The notes beneath the pieces were generated by a model. The model saw only the letters and a program-made list of their open reading frames with translations. It was not told the DNA's origin and searched no databases. Position numbers and translations under genes: made by a program. 64,000 nt of DNA, from contig PUDQ02000003.1 in assembly GCA_002964805.2 (NCBI GenBank), positions 3,596,001-3,660,000 of the forward strand, read 5' to 3'. How positions within the stretch are numbered: position 1 is the first letter of the stretch; every line of letters starts with the position of its first letter. This document shows, piece after piece, positions 45,845-57,779 of this stretch. Source of the DNA: Trametes villosa (lineage: Eukaryota; Basidiomycota; Agaricomycetes; Polyporales; Polyporaceae).

Positions 45845-47030
45845 ACGTTCTAGGGAAGATTTTACGGGCGTAAACAGACTCTCCGCCGTAGCCGGAGGCT
45901 GGCCGCTCGGCGCAGAGTCGCTATTCGGGCCTGCGACAGCAATCGGTTTCCGCTAGGACCCTGGGCCGCAGTATTATCGCCGGGCCCATAGCCTCCTGAA
46001 CCTCGCCGTGACGAGACGTCGCCATAATGATACTATGCCGCGACGGCGTCGCATCTCTGGATTCTCTCAACGCATGCGTCTTGGGCGATGCTATACACCC
46101 GTAGTGGGTTCGCCACCGGATGCGGGACAGTACGACCCCGCGGCGTCTCTACGCTCGACGAGACTGCACGAACATAAACAAACTCGCCGTGGCGGTCGAA
46201 TCGAAGGCTGCCATCGGCGCACACAGTACTGTTCGGGCCCGCGGCATCTCGCTTCCCGCCGACATCCCACCGGCATCGCTCCACCGCCTCCCCGACCTCG
46301 CCGCGGCAAGAGGCTGACCTGCCAGCCGCTGTCCGTCCACCGAGCCAAACACACCCACCCCTTAAGAAAGCCACACCCTCACCCGACGCACCTCACCCGA
46401 CGCACCTCTCCCCACCCCCCTCCCTCCCCCGCACCGCCCAGTCCTGTTACGAGCTTTGACTCCCATCCGGGTATGAAGCGGACCTGTACGGGTCGTACGG
46501 GGATCGGTCGTCAGTCCTAGTGCGGCCGATCCTGTCGGCGGCCCCCGTGCGCTTCGGCGCGCGGCGGGTCTTACCTTCGTCGGGCGCCCTCAAGCAGCCC
46601 TGCTGCCGCCTGGAGAGCTCCTCTAGGTCGGGGGTATTCTCCAGGCCGTACATGCGCTGTGGGAGCCTTCACGTTACCGCCTCGGCGGCGACGTGGCAAG
46701 AGATGTGGGGACCGGCGGTGCATCCCTCCCTCCAGCTCTCCCTCTCGTGAGTGACACCGTCTACTGCACATTCTGGGTACTGATTGGCTCGTGCAGGTCC
46801 TTCCTCAAATTCTTTTCTCGGCTCGTGAAATGGTACGCTTCTTTTGGTTGGCCGGCGAGAAGTCTACATCGTCGTGATTACCATGGCCGCATGCCTACCA
46901 TCGTGGCATGTTGTGCCCTTTACTTACAACCTGCGACGTTCGCCACGGGCAAACAGCACGGGTTGTAAGCAATGGGCACAGGATGCCCATGGTCGACTGT
47001 CAGACGGTCACGACGCTGAGGGGCGTTTTG
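45845..47030 (+). repeat. Repeat A, copy 9 (subfamily III, with a duplicated 5' part)
   Basis: A partial 5' segment (45845-46010, with ACGGGCGTAAACAGACTCTC) precedes a second, complete element that starts with the left block at 46023 (ATAATGATACTATGCCGCGA). The donor GTGAGT lies at 46748 and the hairpin at 46923-46969. There is no VPS16 on its right, in contrast to copies 2-8. Confidence 0.8.
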
Positions 47031-47204
47031 ACTGCTCACCCGTGCTCTCGCGAGGATGTGCGGCCATCTCTCCCGGTTATTATGCCCGTTCTTACCATGT
47101 CGTTCATGATAGTTCAATCTATTTCCATGAGCGCACTTGGAATCACTAGTAGCGGCGCACACGATAACGAAGGTTTAGAGCCCAGGGTCACGCTGTCGCC
47201 AGCG

Positions 47205-48100
47205 TAATACTCATACCGCGACGCGATGTCGCATCCTCCCGTACACCCTCAACCCATGCGGCTGCAGTACACATCGACGGGGCCGACAGAGGCGCGTGCC
47301 AGCCCTCGCTCCGAATCGGCGCCGCGACTCCGTACTGTTCGGTTCCGCACGCCGGCGGCTCGGTTCGCGCTGGGACCTGCACGAACGTCACCCACGGCCT
47401 CCTCCCCGACTCCGAGTTCGCCGCGGCAAGTGGCTGACAGCGCTCGACATGCCAGCCTCTCTCCATCCACTGGGCCAAACAAGCACGGTGGACAATAGAC
47501 CAGGGCCTCGAGCCCCCCCTCCTCATAGGTTCCCCCTCTTCTCCCCACACGTTTCCTCCTTTCTCTTCACACGTTTCCCCTCTTCCCCTGCACCGCTGTC
47601 TTATTCTGGTACGAGCCGGCGAGCAATCGTCGGGCTCCCTGTCCTGGCTGGAGCGGTCCTGTACCAGTCGTACGAGGGTCGGCCACTTGTGGTCGTGCCT
47701 ATCGGCGGCTTCTGTGTGCCTCTGGCGCGCGGCTGGGCTTACCTTCACGGGGCGCGGGTTTAAAGTCACCCTGCACTGTTGCGGATGCCCTCAGCGGCTC
47801 CGGCCGCTGACGGCTCTCATAGAGCAGACGTGCACCGCGCCTTCTCCCGCCGCCACTTCGGTGGCGGTGGGCGGGACTTGCAGGGTGGGCGGTGCTCATC
47901 GACTCTACCCCTTCAAGACCGTCGGTTTGTGCATTTCTTTCTTTCCCGGCGAGGCGGTCACTTCGACGTCTGGCCACATGCCTGGGTCTTGTCGCACCCT
48001 TTCCTTACAACCTGCGATGTTAGCCTCGGGCTAGCCTCGCGGGTTGTAAGAGAGGGACCGTAGCGGGACCATGGTCGGTTGTCAGGCGATCTCGAAGTCA
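47205..48100 (+). repeat. Repeat A, copy 10 (diverged)
   Basis: This is the most diverged copy, recognisable by the left block (TAATACTCATACCGCGACGC), GTACCAGTCGTACGAGGGTC in the core, GGCGCGGGTTTAAA, and the hairpin at 48004-48050 (CTTACAACCTGCGATGTT ... GCGGGTTGTAAG). The intron motif is not conserved. Retention of the hairpin despite divergence elsewhere suggests constraint or a recombination hot spot. Confidence 0.7.
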
Positions 48101-49039
48101 ACTTGGAAAAGCGATTCCACCGCACACCTCCGCCATAGCGGAGGTGCGCGGTTGATCTGCATTACGTTGCTCTACATGCCGCTTCGGGTACGGCGCGGCG
48201 TGTTATGCTTCTGTGCTCTGGGGGCAGAAGAGTCGCCATAGATCGGGTGGTTCGTTTGTGATTACACAAAAGTGCGACTGTGGCGGCTGAGCACGGGAAG
48301 CGAACTTCATCCGTACTCCAACATATCAGCAGACACTCGTGCCCCTCACACGTATGATCCCTCCCTGCTCCTCTCCGAACCTCCCGGACGACTCGAATGG
48401 CTCATACTTCGATGAATTCACCTTAACGCGCCGTTTCGCCTCTGCGGTCCCTCCTAATCATCAGGAAGCGGCTCGGGATCCAGGAGCGCCATATGGTGCC
48501 ACATGGCTGGATGGAGCGATGGAGAAACCCCCCGACCATGTGGCACCAGATGGAGACTTTCCCACGGGCTTCTCCTGAGGCTCGCGGGTTCCCCGCACGT
48601 CGCTGCCCTTCACCGTCATTCTCGTCGGTATACGGGGGCCCATGTATGTATTTTACCCTCTTCTTTCATTGAGTGAACACGGGAAAATTGGCGTGGCAGT
48701 ATCCATATGGATAACGTGTCTCCAGATGGAGGCCCATGGAGCTGCGGAAACGGGCGTCTCCATATGGAGGATTGACCACTTCCTGATGATACCCACGTAT
48801 CAATGTATGATTTATGCGTGTTTGTGTCTCGGTTTGCAAGGTATTGGAGGTTAGCCACGCCGGACGCTGCGGGAGGTTATACAAAAGAGGTTGGCTTGTG
48901 GCTGTACGCGGGTGACCGAGGCGGCCGATGACGAGTTTGGCAAGCGAACTTCTCCCGAACAAGTTCAACTTGTCAGCCAGCCCTGCGGCGGGCACCGTGA
49001 GCTCTTGCCTTTGCACGTCCACCCCCGGCTACCCACGAG
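48101..49039. other. Spacer and 5' flank of the second DUF7918-like gene
   Basis: It contains short palindromes such as TCCATATGGA (48709 and 48760 areas) and repeated ATGTGGCACCA/GGTGCCACAT motifs near 48500-48550. A TATA-like TTATACAAAAGAG lies at 48877-48889. No gene is recognised. Confidence 0.4.
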
Positions 49040-50268
49040 ATGCGTATACACAAGTACGCTGTTTGGATTACCGACAGCTCCGGGAGGATGTTGCCGGAGT
49101 GCGAGAGGTCCCTGAAGAATGAGATTGGGACGTGCTACATCCCCAGCGAAAGCGGCCAGGTCAGCACGGTGCCGTATATGCGCGTATTTTGCGATCCTGA
49201 GCACTCACGGTGGAGTCCGTTAGAGATTTATCGTACACTTCAAAGACTACAACCACGTCCCGAAGCAGATGAAGCACTTCAACCTCGCCGTCAAGCTCGA
49301 CTCACGGGCGGCCGGCCGGGGTTAGTAGGTGCACTCCCGGCTCGGCGACGAAACGAATGGGGGTGCATATGGGGTCGTGGGACACGTACCGGGCCTACCA
49401 GTTCTCCAACGTTCTGCAAACAGGTGCGCCGGGTTTGCGCCGTTATTTCATCCACCATCGCTCAGGCTGATCGTTCTCACCTTGTGTCACTCGCAGGGGA
49501 CGAGAACGCTCCTCAAGGGTCCCTCGAAGAGCTCGGTACTATCGAAGTTTCAATTGAGCTCATCAGCCCAGACGATATCCTCGTCCCGTCCACACCGCAC
49601 AACTTCGAGCCGGTAGGTGCCGTCGCCGAGGGCGCGAAGCAAGTGGGCGTGCATTGCGCGACGTATGTGACAGCGTTCAAGTCCATCCGCAGTAGGCTGA
49701 CAATTATCATGACCCGGCTTCCTGAACCTATAGGCTGGGGCCTGCGTTAGCAGCAGAAAACCAGGAGCACGCAGGGCGGTTCCACTCTGCGCCCTTAAAA
49801 CGTAATCGCCGCCCCGGCCCCCATGCGACCTGGAAGTTTTTCTATAGACCTGCAGGTATGTGCTCCCCCCGGAGCCTCATCGACACGTCCCTGAAGACCC
49901 GACGGCCGTGCAGATATCTTGCAGGCACAGGGGATAGTGGTGCCGCAGACGAATTCAAAGAAAGTCGAGAAGAAGAGGCGCGCAAAAGCTCGAAAGCTCG
50001 CGCTGCAGAACGGTGGACCGGCGCGCTTCGCGGGTGCATCGGTGCCCGTAGTACCAACCGTGGAGCGTGTCTTGCCAGCCTCTGGGACGAGACCCGCCGA
50101 CAGCACGGACTGCAGGGAGATGAACGTGAGCTTTTATTGCAATGTCCAGCGGAGTGTCGAAGGAGCTGACCACCTCGTGTCTAGGTTGGACCCGCACGTC
50201 CGCACAAGCACACGAGGCTGGAGGAATCCGCTCACCCGTACAGGCGCATCAAGATGGAGCCTGCCTAG
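49040..50268 (+). pseudogene. DUF7918-like gene, second copy, with a 4-base frameshift
   Basis: The exon layout mirrors the gene at 4331: 49040-49159 (120 nt in both), 49224-49423, 49497-49662, 49734-49855, 49914-50125 and 50185-50268. The product would read KYAVWITDSSGRMLPECERS, CYIPSESGQ, FIVHFKDYNHVPKQMKHFNL, RCTPGSATKR, GTIEVSIELISPDDILV, then a basic region (NSKKVEKKRRAKARK) and the end RRIKMEPA. At 49323-49326 an extra TAGT in the second exon creates an in-frame TAG between AGRG and RCTPG. Apart from that, all frames and splice sites agree. It is either a very young pseudogene or a sequence error; the predicted exons are otherwise intact. Confidence 0.75.
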
Positions 50269-50978
50269 GATACGATACCTCACCACGTTCAGGACGCGTT
50301 GAGACTCTAGAGGGGTAGCGCGTCCCCGGCCCAGCTCGCGACTCTTGTGGGTGAGTACCGCTCTAAGCATTGGCCGACTTCTCCAGGACTGATAAAATTG
50401 ACATCATGTAGCCTGCGCCGCAACATGATCACCCTATTGACGTTCCTTACGCGACACCCTGCACAGACTAGTATACCCACTGGCTCGATCTTTGTACCTC
50501 GATGTTGTAGCACCACAGACGCCATAAAATGTACTCACTTCTCGGGCACTTACTACCCATCTTAGCGGTGTGTTTCGTGCGCAGCTTCGAGGGGTTACCG
50601 GCCATACTTCTGCGAGGACCTCATGGTGGTCAAGATATGAGAGTTTCCAGGGGGGATTGGGCGTGTAACCCACTTATCGTTGGGTGGGCAGCAGGCGTGG
50701 GAAAGCTGATAACCGGGCGTGTTGTGCTGCCTCGCGTTGCGAAAAACCCTCTTGCCCTCCGTCCACATCCTTGCCAACACCGTCCCGCTGCCTCCCACTG
50801 CCACTGCTCACTTCCGCCTCGAACACCCCCGCCGCAACGCGTTTTGTCGCCGACATCAACCCCCTCGATTTCAACCGACTGCCGTGCCTCTTGTCTACGC
50901 CAGAAGCTACACTAGACAAAGTACAAAACCGCACACGCACGCACCCCCTCCTCCGCATCCACCCCAATCACCCCCGCA
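50269..50978 (+). promoter_or_regulatory. Upstream region and CT-rich leader of DHH1
   Basis: The last ~220 bases before the ATG at 50979 are C-rich and nearly purine-poor (50755-50978), as expected for a strong fungal promoter or 5' leader. No upstream gene is seen between this and the DUF7918-like gene. Confidence 0.5.
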
Positions 50979-52667
50979 ATGGCCCAACAAGCACGCCCCT
51001 CCTCGTCCACCTCGTGCGTACCAAACTGCTGCCCGAGACGCGCTGATTGTATGGACCGCGTCACATAGCCATAGCGACGCCTGGAAAGCAGGTCTGCGCC
51101 CGCCACCAAAAGACTCCCGCCCGCAGACCGAAGATGTCACCGCAACAAAGGGCATCGAATTTGAAGACATGTACCTCCGCAGGGAGCTCCTCATGGGCAT
51201 CTACGAGGCCGGCTTCGAGAGGCCGTCGCCCATCCAGGAGGAGGCCATCCCCATCGCGCTCACCAAACGCGACGTCCTCGCCCGCGCCAAGAACGGCACG
51301 GGCAAGACCGCCGCCTTCGTCATCCCCTCCCTCCAGCAAGTCGACGTCAACAAGAACAAGATCCAGGCCCTGCTGCTCGTCCCCACACGTGAGCTTGCGC
51401 TCCAGACCGCGCAGGTCTGCAAGAACCTTGGGAAGCACATGGGCGTGCAGGTCATGGTCACCACCGGCGGCACAACGCTCAAGGACGACATCATGCGTCT
51501 TTCCGAGACTGTGCATGTGCTGGTCGGTACCCCCGGCCGTATCCTTGACCTTGCCGGCAAGGGCGTTGCAGACCTCAGCGAGTGCCCCGTCTTCGTGATG
51601 GACGAAGCGGACAAGCTCCTCTCCCCCGAGTTCGCGCCCGTGATGGAGCAGCTCCTCTCCTACCTCCCCAAGGACCGCCAGGTCATGCTGTTTAGTGCTA
51701 CATTCCCCATGATCGTCAAGGACTTCAAGGTGCGTGGTGCTCGTCTATCTCTCGGTAACGCTTGCCGATCGCGTGCCGCAGGACAAGCACATGAAGTCCC
51801 CCTACGAGATCAACCTCATGGACGAGCTCACTCTCCGTGGTGTCACCCAATATTATGCCTATGTCGAAGAACGGCAGAAGGTCCACTGTCTCAATACGCT
51901 ATTCTCGAAGGTACGTCCCCACCCCTGCGCCCAGCGGCCCCCCGCGCGCCCCGTGCCGACGTCATCTGCCGCAGCTGCAAATCAACCAATCAATTATATT
52001 CTGTAACTCTACGAACCGCGTCGAGCTGCTCGCGAAGAAGGTCACGGAGCTCGGCTATTCATGTTTCTACTCGCACGCGAAGATGCTGCAGTCGCACCGG
52101 AACCGCGTCTTCCACGACTTCCGCAACGGCGTGTGCCGCAACCTCGTCTGCTCGGACCTCCTCACGCGCGGCATCGACATCCAGGCGGTCAACGTCGTCA
52201 TCAACTTCGACTTCCCGAAGAACTCGGAGACGTACCTGCACCGGATCGGCCGCTCGGGGCGCTTCGGCCACCTCGGGCTCGCGATCAACCTCGTCACGTA
52301 CGAGGACCGGTTCAACCTGTACAAGATCGAGCAGGAGCTCGGCACGGAGATCCAGCCGATCCCGCAGCAGATCGACAAGGGCCTCTACGTCGCGCCCTCG
52401 GGCGGCCCCGAGGAGAACGGCGGCGAGCACCAGCCCCAGCAGCCGCAGAAGGGCAAGGGCCCCGCCCAGCCGCAACAGCAGCCCCAGCCCGCGAACAGGC
52501 AGGCGCACCCGCAGGCGGCGTCGCCAGCGCCGGGCCGCCAGGGACCCGCACAGGTCGTCTACCAGAGCCAGCCGCAGGCTCCTCGAGCGAACGGCTCGGC
52601 CGTGCCTCAGCAGGGCGCACCGCAGCAGTACCAGAACGGCTACCGCGGCGTGCCCATCGCGCGATGA
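50979..52667 (+). CDS. DHH1: DEAD-box RNA helicase DHH1 (DDX6/Me31B family)
   Basis: DHH1 is the P-body ATPase that promotes decapping and translational repression. I read exons 50979-51013, 51075-51729, 51782-51910 and 51975-52667, giving 503 residues in consistent phase. In order they carry the Q motif [14 protein letters not shown], Walker [31 protein letters not shown] (FSATFP), then the second RecA domain with [14 protein letters not shown] and [10 protein letters not shown]. The C-terminal ~90 residues are Gln/Pro/Gly-rich ([18 protein letters not shown]), typical of fungal DHH1 tails. The start [12 protein letters not shown] sits right after the CT-rich leader. Every catalytic motif is intact. 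Confidence 0.96.
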
Positions 52668-53376
52668 GGACCGCATCCGTCCGGTGTGATGCTGTCTACG
52701 GTGGTCGGCAGAGGCGCCGGGCATCGAGCATCGAGAGAGGTAGGAGACGGGAGGAAGGGAGAGTGGAGGGAGCGTACGGGGATGGATGAACACAACGCCG
52801 GCCGGACCACACGCGTGCCCTTCGCGCCGCATCGACTGTCTCGGCTTCTTCGCAACCACCAGGGGACCTTGTAACATATTTCTGACTTTGCCGCCTCGCT
52901 CGCACCTCCGCGCACGACCACACCGCACTTCACACTCCACCACATCTCTCATCCCACCTCGACACCACAGCGCGCCTGCATCACCACTCCCCCAGAATAA
53001 CACACTCGTCTCGCGCACGCGCCCACCTACCTAGCTACCTGCCGTGCTCTCACCGTGGAGGACCTGCGCCCGTTTGTTTCCCTATCCGCTGCTCTACCGC
53101 CGTCTCAGTACTACCAGCATACGGTTACAGTCTTTTTACTCTTACCCTCCTCTTTACCCAGGCCCCCTTGCCTTTCTGCGTTCGCGCGTTGCATGTAGCC
53201 GTAGACGTCGCTGTCGATACGAAAGCAATCGTTGTGGTTTGTCCGTAATGTTCTTGTGTGTGACGTCAGACTTGCATTGGTTCCGCGCTGACCAGGCTAT
53301 ATGCGGTGTCTACTACAGCGTATATGGTGGGACTGTAGCTGCAGCATTTTATATCGTGGGGAGGATAGGGGGAGCT
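52668..53376. other. Intergenic region between convergent DHH1 and SDH5
   Basis: This is the 3' flank of both genes; it includes TGACGTCA at 53261-53268. No additional gene is recognised. Confidence 0.5.
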
Positions 53377-53929
53377 TTACGAGAGGTCGGGCATCCTCCG
53401 GACGACCTTGCCCTCGTTCCGGACATGCTCCCGGAGCTTGTCAAGGACAGCCGAGTTCGACCACCGCTCCGGCGGTGTCCTCTTCCCCGTCGCCCAGTAG
53501 TAAATATCCCAGTCCGGCTCGTCCATCAACTGCATGTGCACCCCGGTTAACCTCGACCCTCTCCTTGAACGAACTGTACAGACGCACCTTGTCGAACTCG
53601 TGCAGCTCCGCCTCGCTCATCGCCCCAAGACGCTCCTGCGCGAACGTGCTCAGGAGCAGGTCGCTCTCGAGCGTGCCGCGTTTGCGCGACTGGTACACGA
53701 GGCGCGCGCGCATGTTCTCGACGGGCTCGCCCGGACGCGGCAGCGGCTCGGGCGCGGGCGCGTCGGGCGCCGACGTCGTCTTCTCCACGTGCTCGGGCGT
53801 GTTCGGGAGCAGCCACGGGTCCGCCGCGCGGCGCGCGGTCGTCGACAGCGCACGGGCGGGGAGGCGGGGGAGGCGGCGCCGGGCGAGTTGTCTGAGGAGG
53901 GCGGGCGCGGACATGACGGTTGAGAGCAA
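53377..53929 (-). CDS. SDH5: Succinate dehydrogenase assembly factor 2 (SDHAF2/SDH5)
   Basis: SDHAF2 inserts FAD into the flavoprotein subunit of mitochondrial complex II. Exons are 53588-53929 and 53377-53529, with a 58-nt GT-AG intron. The product is 164 residues from the outer ATG (53929), or 159 from the inner one (53914, MSAPALLRQ). The N-terminus is Arg/Ala/Leu-rich and free of acidic residues ([20 protein letters not shown]), a typical mitochondrial presequence. The family signatures are [20 protein letters not shown], a [19 protein letters not shown] helix and [13 protein letters not shown]. The annotated start is the outer ATG, but the inner one is equally possible. Confidence 0.93.
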
Positions 53930-54888
53930 GTGTGGACTGTGGGGAAGAGGGCGGCTCCGCCGGACGGCGGATCGAGCGTCCGCGTCAACGGTCAGCGTGC
54001 GGCTCGGCCGCTCGCCCGGGTTCGAAATCTCGAGATAAACTTGCGAGCTTCGCGGGATGTCAGCATAGCTCGGGGCGGAGGACGGAGAGACGGATGTATT
54101 ATGAGTTACGTATTCTCACACAGAACGCTGAGAGCAAGACGAGGGCAGCAGCTGGAGTACAGGTGGGAGGAGCGATATCTTATGTGAGACGGCGCGGGCG
54201 GGGAGGGGGAGACTGCGGAAGAGAGAACTGGGGGAAAATAAGGAAGGGCTATGTACAGGTGGAACAGAGGTCAGAAGGGAAGAATAAGTAGGCCGGAGCG
54301 GGTGAAAAGGCTTGTACAGGAACGAGTGGCAGGAAGGGACTGGACGGTCCCAGCGGAAAAGGGCGGGTAGGAGTGAGGAGAGCGAGGGAGACAGCGAGCG
54401 GCAAGCCAGTGGGATGTGGGGGAGAAAAGCAAACAAACGAAGCCTTGCATAAAACAACATGTCGTACGAAGTATGCAGCGAAGTGTCCGGGAGTGCGTGC
54501 GTGTCGTAGGTGTCGTTGCGATTTTGCACCGTCCCCTCCTCTCCAGCGGCCCTGCCCACCACTCGCCCTCCTCGCCCGTCCCGGGAGACACGCCCTAGGT
54601 CTGTCGTCGCGACCATCGCCGCCGCGCCACCACTCCCCCATTCATCCTACTCGTACACTTGCCATCCTCCACTGGGGTGTGTTCCGTGTCCTAGCCGGCC
54701 GTCCGACGACCCGCTCGGGATCTGCTTTACAAAGTCCATGTATATCCACAACCAACAACCACAGCGGCGCGACACGCAAACGGCGGCGGATGCGCGGCAG
54801 GGGGGAACACCAAAGAGAGGGGAGGAAGGGAGCGTCTGTGACGGGATGCGCGAAGGAAAGGAGTGTAAGTACTGACGGTGCGCAATGC
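53930..54888. other. Intergenic region between SDH5 and GLC7
   Basis: It holds the SDH5 upstream region and the 3' flank of the phosphatase gene. Purine-rich tracts occur around 54180-54430. No gene is recognised; open frames here (for example 54373-55011) have no motif. Confidence 0.5.
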
Positions 54889-56343
<1,455 letters not shown>

Positions 56344-56994
56344 GTCTACTGCGTCTGCTTATGCGTCTGCGGGGGCGTTCGTGGACGTGGGTCGTGAGGT
56401 CTGGCTGGGGTCGTGAGGTTCGGGAAGGCGGGAGAACAAGGACGGTTAGACGCTTGTTGGCGGGCGATTTTCGGGGTCGGGCGACAGCACCGGGGGCGGT
56501 GGGGTGCGCAGTGCGCTGACTGGGCTGCCTGTCGAGCGGAACGTTGGCCGCCGGATGCGTACGATGTCGAGAAAATTGGAGGACGCGGCGGAAGATAACG
56601 AGCGTCGGATGATGCTCAGCTCTCTCGCCCTCGTGGACCGCGCGCCACCATTCCAGAGCGGAGTCCGAGCGGGCTTCCAATCTCCCCCCTCCTGGCCCAG
56701 CCCGCGGTCTCACCAGCGCAGTCCTCTTGCGCTTTGTCTTCAAAACATACGCCGTGCAAACATATTCCGAGTGACGACCAAACCAGTGGGATTGACACAC
56801 ACTGAGACAAACGACTCTAGCTCAGAGCAACGATTGCTACAGGCTACCCCCGAGTACTCTCTCCATTCGGCTACAGAGTCAATACCGTCTCTACAGAGTA
56901 GCCGCGAATCGCGAAGGCCTGCAGCTGCATACAACGACCAAGAGCTGAGAGTAGGGCATCGACCAGGCGGAACAGCAAGCACTAAACTTTTGTA
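56344..56994. other. GLC7 promoter side and junction to the inverted VPS16 fragment
   Basis: This is the upstream region of the phosphatase gene; toward 56850 it merges into intron-like sequence that precedes the VPS16 exon at 56999. No other gene is recognised. Confidence 0.45.
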
Positions 56995-57736
56995 GGTCCC
57001 GCCGCGAAGCTCTTGTCTGTGAAAGCGGCGCAGAAGTTCTTCTCCGAGGATACGAACCGGTCGTCCGAGGCGAAGGTGAGCGCACGATGGCAAGTACTAG
57101 GCACTCTTGCTGACATCACCCCGGGCAATATAGGTGACGGACGAATACATGCGCCTGCTCGCGTTGCGGGAACAGCTAGAGAAGGGGGCATACGGCAAGA
57201 TCGCGTTCTTCGGGCTGAGCGTGAACGAGACCATCCGCACCTGCCTCGTGAACGGCAGCGAAACGCGCGGATGAGTTCAAGTCGGTCTTTAAGCTTCAAG
57301 ACCCCCGACAAACGGTCAGTCTCTCCCCCTGGCCCCGGCCATGGACAGCTTCTGGTACGTGAAGCTGCACGCGCTGACGGAGGTCCGCGACTTCGAGGGT
57401 CTTGAGCACTTCGCGCACTCGAAGCGCAGCCCGATCGGCTACGAGGCGTTCGTGAAGCACCTCGTGGAGAAGGGCCACCCGAAGGAGGCGGGGACGTTCG
57501 TCGCGCACTGCGACGGCCCCAAGAGCGCGGACCTGTACGGCCTGTGCGGTGACTGGCGCGTTGCCGGGAAGGAGTGCAAGGACCGGGGGACAAGGCGAAG
57601 CTCGAGTGCGTCGTTTGCCGCGCCTCCTCTCATATGCGGGCGGATTACTGACACGCGGCACAGGCAACTGAGGAAGTCTTGTTCGAACTCGTCGGTAGCG
57701 AGGGAGCTCGAGCAGGTCGCGGCATCCATGAACTAG
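56995..57736 (+). pseudogene. VPS16: VPS16 3' portion on the + strand (least decayed copy)
   Basis: Exons read AAKLLSVKAAQKFFSEDTNR with SSEAK, then VTDEYMRLLALREQLEKGAY with GKIAFFGLSVNETIRTCLVN, then PDKR, then FWYVKLHALTEVRDFEGLEH with FAHSKRSPIGYEAFVKHLVE, GHPKEAGTFVAHCDGPKSAD and GDKAKLE, then QLRKSCSNSSVARELEQVAA with SMN and TAG at 57734-57736. These are the terminal exons of the Vps16 C-terminal domain with intact introns. A frameshift in GSE-KRADEF near 57263 gives a premature TGA, and a base is missing in the GDKAK region near 57587. The N-terminal ~600 residues are absent. Repeat A copy 11 lies tail to tail with it. Confidence 0.88.
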
Positions 57737-57779
57737 CTCATACAGTGCGGTCTGTCCAGATCCTATTATACGATGATAC

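Noticed and set aside
50719..52689. 656-codon open frame over the DHH1 gene
   Set aside because: It reads through the DHH1 introns and switches to an Arg/Ser-rich shadow frame after 51729; the spliced DHH1 model explains the region.
52059..53018. 319-codon antisense open frame under DHH1 exon 4
   Set aside because: GC-rich antisense shadow (Arg/Leu/Val-rich) with no family motif.
54000..54040. tRNA gene (B-box-like GGGTTCGAAATC)
   Set aside because: No matching A box or cloverleaf could be built around it.
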